The translations under genes were made by a program, and so were the position numbers. The notes under the pieces were generated by a model. That model ran no database searches, was not told where the DNA came from, and saw only the letters and a program-made list of their open reading frames with translations. Shown one piece after another: positions 32,347-43,508 of a DNA stretch of 64,000 bases; positions within the stretch are counted from its first letter, which is position 1; every line of letters starts with the position of its first letter. Origin of the DNA: Moorella humiferrea (GTDB lineage Bacteria; Bacillota; DSM-521; Neomoorellales; Neomoorellaceae); contig NZ_CP136419.1 of assembly GCF_039233145.1 (NCBI RefSeq), forward strand, positions 222,001 to 286,000. Direction: 5' to 3'.

Positions 32347-33729
32347 GTGCGCGAACGCCTGGGCCTTAGCCTGGAACAGACGCAAAAGCTAATTATGACG
32401 CCTGAACTGCGCCAGGCCATTGTTGTTCTGCAGCTCTCCACCCTGGAGCTGGCCGAGTATTTGCAGCAGGAATTACAGGAAAATCCTTTGTTAGAAATAA
32501 AGGACGAAGAAGAAATAGCTGCTGTAGAAGAATTGGAAAATGACAGTGAATCTTTTGAGATCGACTGGCAGGAGTTTTTCCAGGACCGCAGCGATTTGGG
32601 TTATGTCAGGGCGCCCAGGGAAGAGCGGCCCGAAGTCAATTATCAGAATTTCATAAGCGGCCAGACTTCCCTGCAGGACCACCTTCTCCTGCAGTTAAAG
32701 ATTGCGGCAAAGACGGAACGTGAGCTGGAGATAGGCACCTTCCTCATCGGTAATTTGGACGCCAACGGATATTTAAAAATCGACATTAAAGAAGCGGCAG
32801 AATGTTTAAAGGTTTCCCCGACCGCCGTCTGGCAGGTGCTGCAGGTCATCCAGCGCTTCGATCCTCCCGGGGTTGGGGCCAGAAATCTCGCGGAATGCCT
32901 GCTGATCCAGCTACGCCAGCGTCGTGATGCCCCTGCGGCCGCCGAAAAAATTATCCGTCATTTTTTACCGGATATCGCTGCCGGACGTTTAAAACGGGTG
33001 GCCAAGCGGCTGGATATGAGCCTGCCGGCAGTTCAGGAAGTGGTAGATTACATCCGCACCCTGGACCCCAAACCGGGGCGTGCCTTCGGTGGCGGCGAAA
33101 ATCGTTATATAGTCCCCGATGTAATCATCGAGCGCGTCGATGACGACTACGTTGTTTTATTGAATGATCTGGCTATGCCCCGCCTGGGGATCAACCCTTA
33201 TTACCAGGCCCTTATGCGCCAGGAGGGGGGCTGCGACCCGGCGACGAAGCGTTTCATAGAAAGTAAACTTAATGCGGCAACATGGCTGATGCGTAGTTTA
33301 GAACAGCGCCGGTTGACCCTCTACCGGGTGGTCAGCTGCCTGGTACAGGAGCAGAGGGAATTTCTCGATAAAGGCCTAAAATATCTGAAACCCCTGACCA
33401 TGCGCCAGGTAGCGGCGGCTTTAGGTATCCATGAATCTACCGTCAGCCGGGCTACGGCCAACAAGTACGTTCAGACGCCTTGGGGTATATTTGAACTGAA
33501 GTTCTTTTTCGCCAGCGGGGTAGAAAGGCGAGGAGGCGCAGCCGCCGCCGAGAGCATCAAAAAAATTATCGTTGAAGCTATCAATAGCGAGGACCCCGCC
33601 AATCCCCTGACCGATCAGCAGCTTCAAGAATTGCTTCAGCGCCAGGGTATAAAAATCTCCCGGCGCACGGTGGCCAAATATCGCGACGAGCAGGGCATAC
33701 CGGCGGCAACCAGGAGGAAACGCTATTAA
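32347..33729 (+). CDS. rpoN: RNA polymerase sigma-54 factor
   Basis: Sigma-54, 460 residues, needed for promoters with -24/-12 elements and an AAA+ activator. The N-terminal Gln/Leu-rich region I (QTQKLIMTPELRQAIVVLQLS) contacts activators, a core-binding region follows, a helix-turn-helix is near residue 365-385 (TMRQVAAALGIHESTVSRA), and the RpoN box is SRRTVAKYRDEQ near the C-terminus. GTG start with GGGAGGAGG 5-8 bases upstream. It precedes gap, the position held by cggR in many Firmicutes; a hairpin and two promoters separate it from gap. Confidence 0.95.
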   Translation: MRERLGLSLEQTQKLIMTPELRQAIVVLQLSTLELAEYLQQELQENPLLEIKDEEEIAAVEELENDSESFEIDWQEFFQDRSDLGYVRAPREERPEVNYQNFISGQTSLQDHLLLQLKIAAKTERELEIGTFLIGNLDANGYLKIDIKEAAECLKVSPTAVWQVLQVIQRFDPPGVGARNLAECLLIQLRQRRDAPAAAEKIIRHFLPDIAAGRLKRVAKRLDMSLPAVQEVVDYIRTLDPKPGRAFGGGENRYIVPDVIIERVDDDYVVLLNDLAMPRLGINPYYQALMRQEGGCDPATKRFIESKLNAATWLMRSLEQRRLTLYRVVSCLVQEQREFLDKGLKYLKPLTMRQVAAALGIHESTVSRATANKYVQTPWGIFELKFFFASGVERRGGAAAAESIKKIIVEAINSEDPANPLTDQQLQELLQRQGIKISRRTVAKYRDEQGIPAATRRKRY

Positions 33730-33734
33730 CTTTA

Positions 33735-33752
33735 AGGGGGCAAAAGCCCCCT
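33735..33752 (+). other. G/C-rich hairpin after rpoN
   Basis: AGGGGGC/GCCCCCT stem with an AAAA loop just after rpoN. No T-tract follows, so termination would be weak; it may protect the 3' end. Confidence 0.5.
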
Positions 33753-33847
33753 GTAATTGTGGCTATTTTCAGAGGAGGATTTTGGAGTCTAACGTGGAAT
33801 AGTGATTTAAAGTACAAAGTCTTATTATTATAAATCCGTCCCACCTA

Positions 33848-33856
33848 TGGTATAAT
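33848..33856 (+). promoter_or_regulatory. gap upstream promoter P1 (extended -10)
   Basis: TGGTATAAT, about 95 bases before gap. A GGTAGC/GCTACC inverted pair lies between this and the second promoter and might act as an operator. Confidence 0.5.
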
Positions 33857-33893
33857 AACGGTAGCCTTGCTGGAAAAAATGGCAGGGAATTGA

Positions 33894-33922
33894 TTGCTAC
33901 CCGGGGGCATCCTTGCTATAAT
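33894..33922 (+). promoter_or_regulatory. gap proximal promoter P2
   Basis: TTGCTA, a 17-base spacer and TATAAT preceded by TGC give a good sigma-A promoter 28 bases ahead of gap. The spacer also contains GG-N10-GC ending in CCTTGCT, a partial sigma-54 -24/-12 match. Confidence 0.65.
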
Positions 33923-33935
33923 AACAATAACTTGA

Positions 33936-34958
<1,023 letters not shown>

Positions 34959-34961
34959 AAG

Positions 34962-34985
34962 AACGGTCGCCGCAAGGCGGCCGTT
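34962..34985 (+). terminator. Weak hairpin after gap
   Basis: AACGGTCGCC/GGCGGCCGTT 10-pair stem (one G-T) with a GCAA tetraloop, followed by only TTC. More likely partial termination or mRNA protection than full termination, since pgk follows in the same direction. Confidence 0.45.
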
Positions 34986-34999
34986 TCACATGCCAGGGC

Positions 35000-35079
35000 A
35001 ATTAGGGTAGCATAAAGAAGAAAAGGAGTGGCAGTACCTAACCCCGGTGCAACTGCAGTTCCAAATTAGGGTAGCATAA
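35000..35079 (+). repeat. 16-bp direct repeat between gap and pgk
   Basis: AATTAGGGTAGCATAA occurs at 35000-35015 and again at 35064-35079, both followed by an AAGAAG-like run. The palindrome AACTGCAGTT (35051-35060) lies just before the second copy. Possibly operators for glycolytic control or the trace of a small duplication. Confidence 0.6.
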
Positions 35080-35206
35080 TAAAGAAGTAGAAGGGCACAA
35101 TTCCCTCTCGTCAATGCCAGCCTGGAACAAAGCTGTTTTTGGAGGCCCCCTCATGGGGGTTGGCGACCCTGCCATCGAACCCTGAAAATGCAGGTTAAGG
35201 GCAAGG

Positions 35207-35281
35207 GGCTGGAGGGTACAGGCTGAGCGCTAAGTTTGCTGGCCGAGAACCACCGGAGCGCGGAGCCTGTACCCTCCAGCC
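35207..35281. repeat. Perfect 18-bp inverted repeat upstream of pgk
   Basis: GGCTGGAGGGTACAGGCT at 35207-35224 and its exact complement at 35264-35281 enclose 39 bases. The rest of this 392-base gap also holds a CCCCC/GGGGG hairpin at 35146-35159. The architecture (long arms around a loop beginning GAGCG and ending GGAGCGCGG) resembles the elements at 24439 and 55714, but shared core sequence is weak. Confidence 0.65.
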
Positions 35282-35350
35282 TCAGAAAAGCAGGATTATA
35301 GATCAACAAGTTACTATTATGTACTTTATTTCTTGAGGAGGGTTTGACCG

Positions 35351-36532
35351 GTGGCCAAGTTAACCCTGAAAGACCTGGATCTACGCAATAAACGCGTCCT
35401 GGTACGGGTCGACTTCAACGTACCCCTAGAGGCAGGGCGGGTGACGGACAATACCCGCATTCGCGCGGCCTTGCCCACCATCCGGTATCTTATTGACAAC
35501 GGCGCGCGGGTGATCCTCATGTCCCACCTGGGACGCCCCAAGGGCAAAGTCAAGGAAGAACTGCGTCTGGACCCTGTTGCTAGGGAGCTGGAAAACCTCC
35601 TGGGACGGCCGGTACATAAGGTCAATGACTGCATCGGTCCGGAAGTGGAGGCCGCGGCGGCCGCCTTAAAACCCGGTGAGGTTCTTCTACTAGAAAACGT
35701 GCGTTTTTATCCGGAAGAAGAGAAAAACGATCCCGAGTTTGCCAGGAAGCTGGCCTCCCTGGCCGACCTCTACGTTAACGACGCCTTCGGTGCCGCCCAC
35801 CGCGCCCATGCTTCTACAGAAGGTGTGGCCCATTATCTGCCGGCGGCGGCCGGTTTCCTGCTCCAGAAGGAAATCGAAACCCTGGGTAAGGCCCTGGCCG
35901 ATCCGGAGCGGCCCTTTGTAGCCATAATCGGTGGAGCCAAGGTATCCGATAAGATCAGCGTTATCCGTAATCTACTCACCAAGGTGGATACTTTGATAAT
36001 CGGCGGCGGCATGGCCAACACATTCTTAAAGGCCAAAGGTTACGCCATGGGCAAATCCCTGGTGGAGGAAGACCAGGTCTCCCTTGCTCAGGAGCTTATG
36101 GACCAGGCCGCCAGGCAGGGGGTAAAGATGCTTTTACCCCGGGATCTGGTGGTGGCCCAGGAGTTTAAAGCCGATGCGCCCCATCAGGTGGTGGCCGCCA
36201 ATGCCGTTCCCGACGGTTGGATGGCCCTGGACATCGGTCCCGAAACTGCGCGCGAGTATGCCAACGCCTTGAAGGACGCCCGTACTGTGGTGTGGAACGG
36301 ACCTATGGGTGTTTTTGAAATGGAACCCTTTGCCCACGGTACTGAAGCCGTAGCCCGGGCTGTAGCGGCCGTGGACGGCATGACCATCGTCGGCGGTGGG
36401 GATTCGGTGGCTGCGGTGGAAAAGGTAGGCGTGGCCGATAAAATAGGGCATATCTCCACCGGCGGCGGCGCCTCCCTGGAGTTCCTGGAAGGGAAGGCCC
36501 TGCCCGGAGTTGTAGCCCTGACGGAAAAATAA
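35351..36532 (+). CDS. pgk: Phosphoglycerate kinase
   Basis: Transfers phosphate between 1,3-bisphosphoglycerate and ADP. Family motifs: RVDFNVPLE at the N-terminus, [28 protein letters not shown], and the ATP-site [12 protein letters not shown] with [12 protein letters not shown] at the C-terminus. 393 residues, full length. GTG start with GAGGAGGG upstream. Separated from gap by 392 bases of structured intergenic DNA, then closely followed by tpiA. Confidence 0.97.
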   Translation: MAKLTLKDLDLRNKRVLVRVDFNVPLEAGRVTDNTRIRAALPTIRYLIDNGARVILMSHLGRPKGKVKEELRLDPVARELENLLGRPVHKVNDCIGPEVEAAAAALKPGEVLLLENVRFYPEEEKNDPEFARKLASLADLYVNDAFGAAHRAHASTEGVAHYLPAAAGFLLQKEIETLGKALADPERPFVAIIGGAKVSDKISVIRNLLTKVDTLIIGGGMANTFLKAKGYAMGKSLVEEDQVSLAQELMDQAARQGVKMLLPRDLVVAQEFKADAPHQVVAANAVPDGWMALDIGPETAREYANALKDARTVVWNGPMGVFEMEPFAHGTEAVARAVAAVDGMTIVGGGDSVAAVEKVGVADKIGHISTGGGASLEFLEGKALPGVVALTEK

Positions 36533-36553
36533 CTTTCAAGGAAGTGAAACGGT

Positions 36554-37315
36554 TTGCGTCGACCCATCATTGCCGGTAACTGGAAAATGCATAATACTAC
36601 GGAAAAGGCCCGGGAACTGGTTGAACTCCTTAAACCCCTGGTGGGGGCCAGCGACGTGGAAGTAGTAGTCTGCCCGCCCTTTACGGCCATTGCGGCAACG
36701 GTCAACGCCGCCGCCGGGTCCAACATTGCCGTCGGCGCCCAGGACCTTTTCTGGGAAGATTGGGGCGCCTATACAGGCGAAGTATCCGGGCCAATGCTTA
36801 AAGATTTGGGATGCCGCTATGTTATTATCGGCCATTCCGAGCGGCGCCAATATTTCGGCGAGACTGATGCTACGGTAAACAAGAAGCTCCATGCCGCCCT
36901 GCGCCATGACCTTGTGCCCATTGTCTGCGTAGGGGAAACCCTGGACGAAAGGGAGGCCGGTAAAACCCTGGAAGTCGTCCGTCGCCAGGTGGAAGACGGC
37001 CTTAAAGGCCTGACGCCGGACCAGGTGGAAACCCTGGTGGTAGCCTATGAACCCGTCTGGGCCATCGGTACCGGTCGTACGGCCACGGCGGCCGACGCCC
37101 AGGAAGTCATCGCCTTTATCCGCAAAACTTTAAAAGCCATGTACGGCGAAAGGGCCGAATTGACGCGCATTCAGTACGGCGGCAGCGTCAAACCGGAAAA
37201 TATCGCCGAGCTCATGGCCCAGCCGGATATCGACGGTGCCCTGGTGGGGGGCGCCAGCCTGGACGCCATTTCCTTCGCCGCCATTGTCAATTATAAAGAG
37301 CATCAACATAAATAG
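36554..37315 (+). CDS. tpiA: Triosephosphate isomerase
   Basis: Interconverts dihydroxyacetone phosphate and glyceraldehyde-3-phosphate. Substrate-binding Lys in IAGNWKMHN, catalytic His in [11 protein letters not shown], catalytic Glu in [13 protein letters not shown], phosphate-binding loop in YGGSVKPEN and GALVGGASL. 253 residues. TTG start 22 bases after pgk, with AGGAAGTGA upstream. Confidence 0.97.
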   Translation: MRRPIIAGNWKMHNTTEKARELVELLKPLVGASDVEVVVCPPFTAIAATVNAAAGSNIAVGAQDLFWEDWGAYTGEVSGPMLKDLGCRYVIIGHSERRQYFGETDATVNKKLHAALRHDLVPIVCVGETLDEREAGKTLEVVRRQVEDGLKGLTPDQVETLVVAYEPVWAIGTGRTATAADAQEVIAFIRKTLKAMYGERAELTRIQYGGSVKPENIAELMAQPDIDGALVGGASLDAISFAAIVNYKEHQHK

Positions 37316-37355
37316 AGGGGAATTCCCCAAAACGCAGGGAACAGGAGAATTGGTA

Positions 37356-40227
<2,872 letters not shown>

Positions 40228-40240
40228 TCCAGGATGTACA

Positions 40241-40271
40241 GACCCCGGTAGAAGGACAACCTGCCGGGGTC
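40241..40271. terminator. Shared hairpin between convergent eno and corA
   Basis: GACCCCGG/CCGGGGTC, 8 pairs with a 15-base loop, lies in the 58-base gap between the two convergent genes. A T-tract is poor, so termination strength is uncertain. Confidence 0.6.
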
Positions 40272-40285
40272 GATTAATATTATCG

Positions 40286-41236
40286 TTAAAACCATCCCTT
40301 GCGCCGGAAGAAATAAAGCATTACCATAGCCAGGAAGAACATGAACCCTAAAACGGCAAAGTAGCCGTAACGCCATTCCAGCTCCGGCATGTAGCGGAAA
40401 TTCATACCGTAGATGCCGGCGATGAGGCTCAAAGGCATCATGATGGTGGTGATTACCGTCAGGACCTTCATGATTTCGTTCAGGCGGTTGGAGGTCAGGG
40501 AAAGGTAAATCTCCAGGGTGGAGCTGGCCAGGTCGTGGAGGGTTTCCACCTGGTCGATTAACCGCAACATCTCATTATAAATATCTAGGAAAAAGACGCG
40601 GTTTTCCTGTTTTATCAGCTTGAACTCCGGATGGGACAGCAAGTTTAAAATGTCCCTCTGGGCGCCGAGTATTTTGCGTAATTTAATGGCCTGACGCCTC
40701 AAGGTAAAAACCTGATTGAGAATTTGACGGCTGGGGCGATGAAAGACAGCCTCTTCCAAATGCTCCAGTTTGTCCTCGGTACGGTCAAAAAAGGTAAAAA
40801 AGGTGGCCGTTAGGGGTTCAAGGAGGCTGTAAAGGATAAAGTCTACCCCTTTCTTAAAGAGTTCCGCGTCCCGGTGGTACTGTTGCCAGAGGTCGTCTAC
40901 GAAGTCCAGGGATTCCTGGTGAACAGTGACGATGAACCGGGGACCCAGGAAAACGTTCAAAGCCACTGTTTGCGAGCCTTTACCGTGCTTTACGCAGCGC
41001 AGGGTGAGGAAGGCGTATTCATCATACTGGGCTATGCCGGGGCGGTAATGGGGGCGCCGGCAGTCTTCAACGGCCAGGGGATGAAAGTGGAAAAGCTCTG
41101 TTAAAAGATCCAGTTCTTCCGGTGACGGTCGGACAAGGTCCAGCCAGACAAACTCCTCGCCCTGCCGGGGCCGGAAACCGGGTTCCAGGCTTTCCTTGAG
41201 CCCCTGCTGTGGATGAAAAATTAAAAGGCGCTGCAT
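40286..41236 (-). CDS. corA: CorA-family magnesium transporter
   Basis: Pentameric Mg2+ (or Co2+) channel, 316 residues. A large cytoplasmic domain with long helices precedes two C-terminal transmembrane segments. The selectivity motif is GIYGMNF just after the first segment. The C-terminus ends in basic RRKGWF as in the family. ATG at 41236 is chosen because AGGTGA lies upstream; GTG at 41245 is the alternative. Monocistronic, pointing toward eno. Confidence 0.93.
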   Translation of the reverse strand: MQRLLIFHPQQGLKESLEPGFRPRQGEEFVWLDLVRPSPEELDLLTELFHFHPLAVEDCRRPHYRPGIAQYDEYAFLTLRCVKHGKGSQTVALNVFLGPRFIVTVHQESLDFVDDLWQQYHRDAELFKKGVDFILYSLLEPLTATFFTFFDRTEDKLEHLEEAVFHRPSRQILNQVFTLRRQAIKLRKILGAQRDILNLLSHPEFKLIKQENRVFFLDIYNEMLRLIDQVETLHDLASSTLEIYLSLTSNRLNEIMKVLTVITTIMMPLSLIAGIYGMNFRYMPELEWRYGYFAVLGFMFFLAMVMLYFFRRKGWF

Positions 41237-41336
41237 ATAAATCACCTAACCGGGTTTTTCTTTAGTTTACCACGGCGACGGTTGGCGTAGCTGATTTTTG
41301 AGCTTCCGGGCGATATTTTTTCCGCGGAGGGGTAAA

Positions 41337-42155
41337 ATGGAGACCACAGATAAAATAGCCATCGGCACTTGCGGCTACAGCTACCGCGACTGGTTGGGCA
41401 ATTTTTACCCGCCGGGTTTGGCGGCGAAGGATATGCTTTCCTATTATGCCCGGGAATTTAATTTTACCGAGATCAACTCCACCTATTACGTCCTGCCGCG
41501 GCCCGAAAATCTTGAGCAAATGGCCCGCAAGGTGCCGGAGGGGTTTATCTTTACTGTGAAAGCCTATCGTACCCTGACCCATGAACGGGGTGACAGTGCA
41601 GCATCCGACGGCCGTCTGCTGCGCCAGGCCCTTAAGCCTTTAATCGACAGGGGTCAGCTGGGGGCCGTGCTTTTACAGTTTCCCTTTTCTTTCCGTAACA
41701 ATCAGGCCAACCGGGAATATTTGGTCAGGGTGAAGGAACTTTTAGCGGACGTTCCCCTGGCGGTGGAATTTCGCCACGACAGCTGGATAAAGGACGCCGT
41801 CTGGGATTTTCTGAAGCGCCACGAACTGGCCTTTACCTGTGTTGATGAACCGGAGCTACCGGGTTTGATAGGTCCGGTTGTTCGCTGTACTGCCCGGATC
41901 GCCTACGTCCGTTTTCACGGCCGCAACGCCGGGAAATGGTGGCGGCATGAAGAGGCTTACGAACGTTACGACTACCTTTATAGTGAAGCCGAACTGAAAG
42001 AATGGTTGCCGGGCATAGCTTATCTCGCCGGGCAGGCTGAGCAGGTCTTTGTGGCCTTCAACAACCACTACCACTCCCAGGCGGTAACTAACGCCAGGAT
42101 GCTGAAAGAACTGCTTGACAACATAAAAAAAGTGCCTGCCGGCACTAGTCATTGA
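41337..42155 (+). CDS. DUF72/YecE-family protein
   Basis: TIM-barrel-like DUF72 protein of 272 residues, biochemical role unknown. Family markers are IGTCGYSYRDWLGNFYP at the N-terminus, FTEINSTYYVLP, LLQFPFSFRNN, VEFRHDSW and YVRFHGRN, then FVAFNNHYHSQAVTNA. ATG at 41337 has GGAGGGG upstream. Its last 11 bases overlap the end of the convergent small Cys-rich gene. Confidence 0.88.
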   Translation: METTDKIAIGTCGYSYRDWLGNFYPPGLAAKDMLSYYAREFNFTEINSTYYVLPRPENLEQMARKVPEGFIFTVKAYRTLTHERGDSAASDGRLLRQALKPLIDRGQLGAVLLQFPFSFRNNQANREYLVRVKELLADVPLAVEFRHDSWIKDAVWDFLKRHELAFTCVDEPELPGLIGPVVRCTARIAYVRFHGRNAGKWWRHEEAYERYDYLYSEAELKEWLPGIAYLAGQAEQVFVAFNNHYHSQAVTNARMLKELLDNIKKVPAGTSH

Positions 42156-42345
42156 TAGAAACGAAGTCTTTACAATATCCATCTTGGTTGCGGGGCGGGT
42201 AGAGGCGGCCGCACCTGAAGTTTTCAAGACAGTATATGCATTCCGTCATTTCGCAGTGCACCTTACTATGCTGGACGGCTCCTGCGATTTTTTCCTCGGC
42301 AGACCAGTTTACTTTTAGGTAATCGACATACGGTTCTTGGAGCAT
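42145..42345 (-). CDS. Small Cys-rich protein, unrecognised
   Basis: Predicted 66-residue cytoplasmic protein beginning MLQEPYVDYLKVNW. Five Cys lie within residues 34-59 in CEMTECIYC, FRCGRL and DGYCKDF, a spacing that suggests a zinc or iron-sulfur site. ATG at 42345 has GGGGGAT in good position; the longer frame upstream is not needed. It converges on the DUF72 gene with an 11-base overlap. No family assigned. Confidence 0.65.
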   Translation of the reverse strand: MLQEPYVDYLKVNWSAEEKIAGAVQHSKVHCEMTECIYCLENFRCGRLYPPRNQDGYCKDFVSIND

Positions 42346-42487
42346 GGCCCATCCCCCTTTTCTTGAGTACATTGTATCATGTATACAAAAATATTTCCAG
42401 AACTTTTTTACTCGGTTTCGCCGCATTTTTGGATTTTATCTGGCGATTCCTTTCAAGGTTTAGCTCCCGGGTAGATTTACATTTTCC

Positions 42488-42516
42488 TTGTTTATCTAGG
42501 GGTTATTTGTTAAAAT
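42488..42516 (+). promoter_or_regulatory. secG promoter
   Basis: TTGTTT, 17-base spacer, TAAAAT, 40 bases ahead of the secG start. Confidence 0.45.
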
Positions 42517-42555
42517 TATGACGTCACGGCAGAGCAGCTGGGAGGTGAGGGTTAG

Positions 42556-42780
42556 TTGCTGCATACCATTATTTTAATCCTTGACATACTGGTAGCCCTG
42601 GGTCTGATCGCCGCTGTGCTCCTCCAGTCCGGGCGCAGCGCCGGCATCTCCGGGGCCATTGCCGGCGGTGCGGAGGCCCTTTTCGGCAAAAAGAAAGGCC
42701 TTGACACCTTTTTAAACAAAGTGTCGGCGGTTCTGGCGGGCCTCTTTTTGTTTTTTACCCTGCTCCTCTCGGTGATCTAG
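42556..42780 (+). CDS. secG: Preprotein translocase subunit SecG
   Basis: Small accessory subunit of the SecYEG channel, 74 residues. Two transmembrane segments (residues 3-22 and 53-73) flank the conserved cytoplasmic loop VLLQSGRSAGISGAIAGGAEALFGKKKG. TTG start with GGGAGGTGAGGG upstream. The order secG, rnr, smpB, ssrA is common in Firmicutes. Confidence 0.95.
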   Translation: MLHTIILILDILVALGLIAAVLLQSGRSAGISGAIAGGAEALFGKKKGLDTFLNKVSAVLAGLFLFFTLLLSVI

Positions 42781-42811
42781 GTACTGCAATTCCCTTAATA
42801 TGGCAACTCGA

Positions 42812-42835
42812 TGGGCGGAGGCGCCCAATTTTTTT
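42812..42835 (+). terminator. Terminator after secG
   Basis: TGGGCG/CGCCCA stem with a 4-base loop, then seven T residues. It ends close to the ribosome site of the HD gene. Confidence 0.85.
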
Positions 42836-42855
42836 CATGGAGGTGGGTGTTTTAG

Positions 42856-43407
42856 ATGACCCGCGAAGAAGCGCTGCAGTTAATGGAGAAACATATAAAA
42901 ACCAAAAACCTGCGCAAACACTGCCTCGCCGTGGAAGCGGTAATGCGCGCCCTGGCGCGGCATTTCGGTGAAGATGAGGAAAAATGGGGCCTGGCAGGGC
43001 TCCTGCACGATATCGACTACGAAATGACCAAAGACGAGCCGGAACGGCACAGCCTGGTGGGGGCGGAAATGCTGACCGAGTTAGGTCTTCCGGAAGATGT
43101 GGTATATGCCGTTAAAGCCCACAACGGTCACCACGGCCTGCCCAGAACAGACCTGATGAGCAGGGCCCTTTACGCCACCGACCCCCTTACCGGTTTGATT
43201 GTGGCTGCGGCCCTCATTCGCCCGGAAAAGAAATTGGCGGTCATCGACGTCCCCTTTTTAATGAACCGTTATCACGAAAAATCCTTTGCCCGCGGAGCCA
43301 GCAGGGAAACAATTGCCGCCTGTAGCGATTTAGGCCTGTCCCTTGAAGACTTCATGCATATAGGCCTGGAAGCCATGAAGGAAATCGCCGGTGACTTGGG
43401 CCTTTAA
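42856..43407 (+). CDS. HD-domain hydrolase
   Basis: Metal-dependent phosphohydrolase family protein, 183 residues. HD residues are visible: RKHCLAVEAVM (His), GLLHDIDYE (His-Asp), VKAHNGHHG and YATDPLTGL (Asp). Such HDIG proteins often act on nucleotides or cyclic nucleotides, but the substrate is unknown. ATG with GGAGGTGG upstream. Flanked by terminators on both sides, so probably its own unit. Confidence 0.85.
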   Translation: MTREEALQLMEKHIKTKNLRKHCLAVEAVMRALARHFGEDEEKWGLAGLLHDIDYEMTKDEPERHSLVGAEMLTELGLPEDVVYAVKAHNGHHGLPRTDLMSRALYATDPLTGLIVAAALIRPEKKLAVIDVPFLMNRYHEKSFARGASRETIAACSDLGLSLEDFMHIGLEAMKEIAGDLGL

Positions 43408-43411
43408 GTAC

Positions 43412-43439
43412 TACCCGGCAGGGAGCCGGGTATCTTTTT
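43412..43439 (+). terminator. Terminator after the HD gene
   Basis: TACCCGGC/GCCGGGTA 8-pair stem with a 5-base loop, followed by TCTTTTT. Confidence 0.88.
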
Positions 43440-43508
43440 AACGGAAGAAGAACAAAAATATAGCTGAAAAGCGATTTTCCTACAGGAAGAATAGGAAAGG
43501 ATGGCTCT

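Noticed and set aside
35031-35072. 13-codon open frame starting GTG after AAAAGGA between gap and pgk
   Set aside because: The start overlaps the putative ribosome site with no spacing and the peptide is too short to support.
34959-35350. Structured RNA of known class (6S, SRP or RNase P RNA) between gap and pgk
   Set aside because: None of the conserved core sequences of these RNAs is present; the region is hairpins and repeats only.
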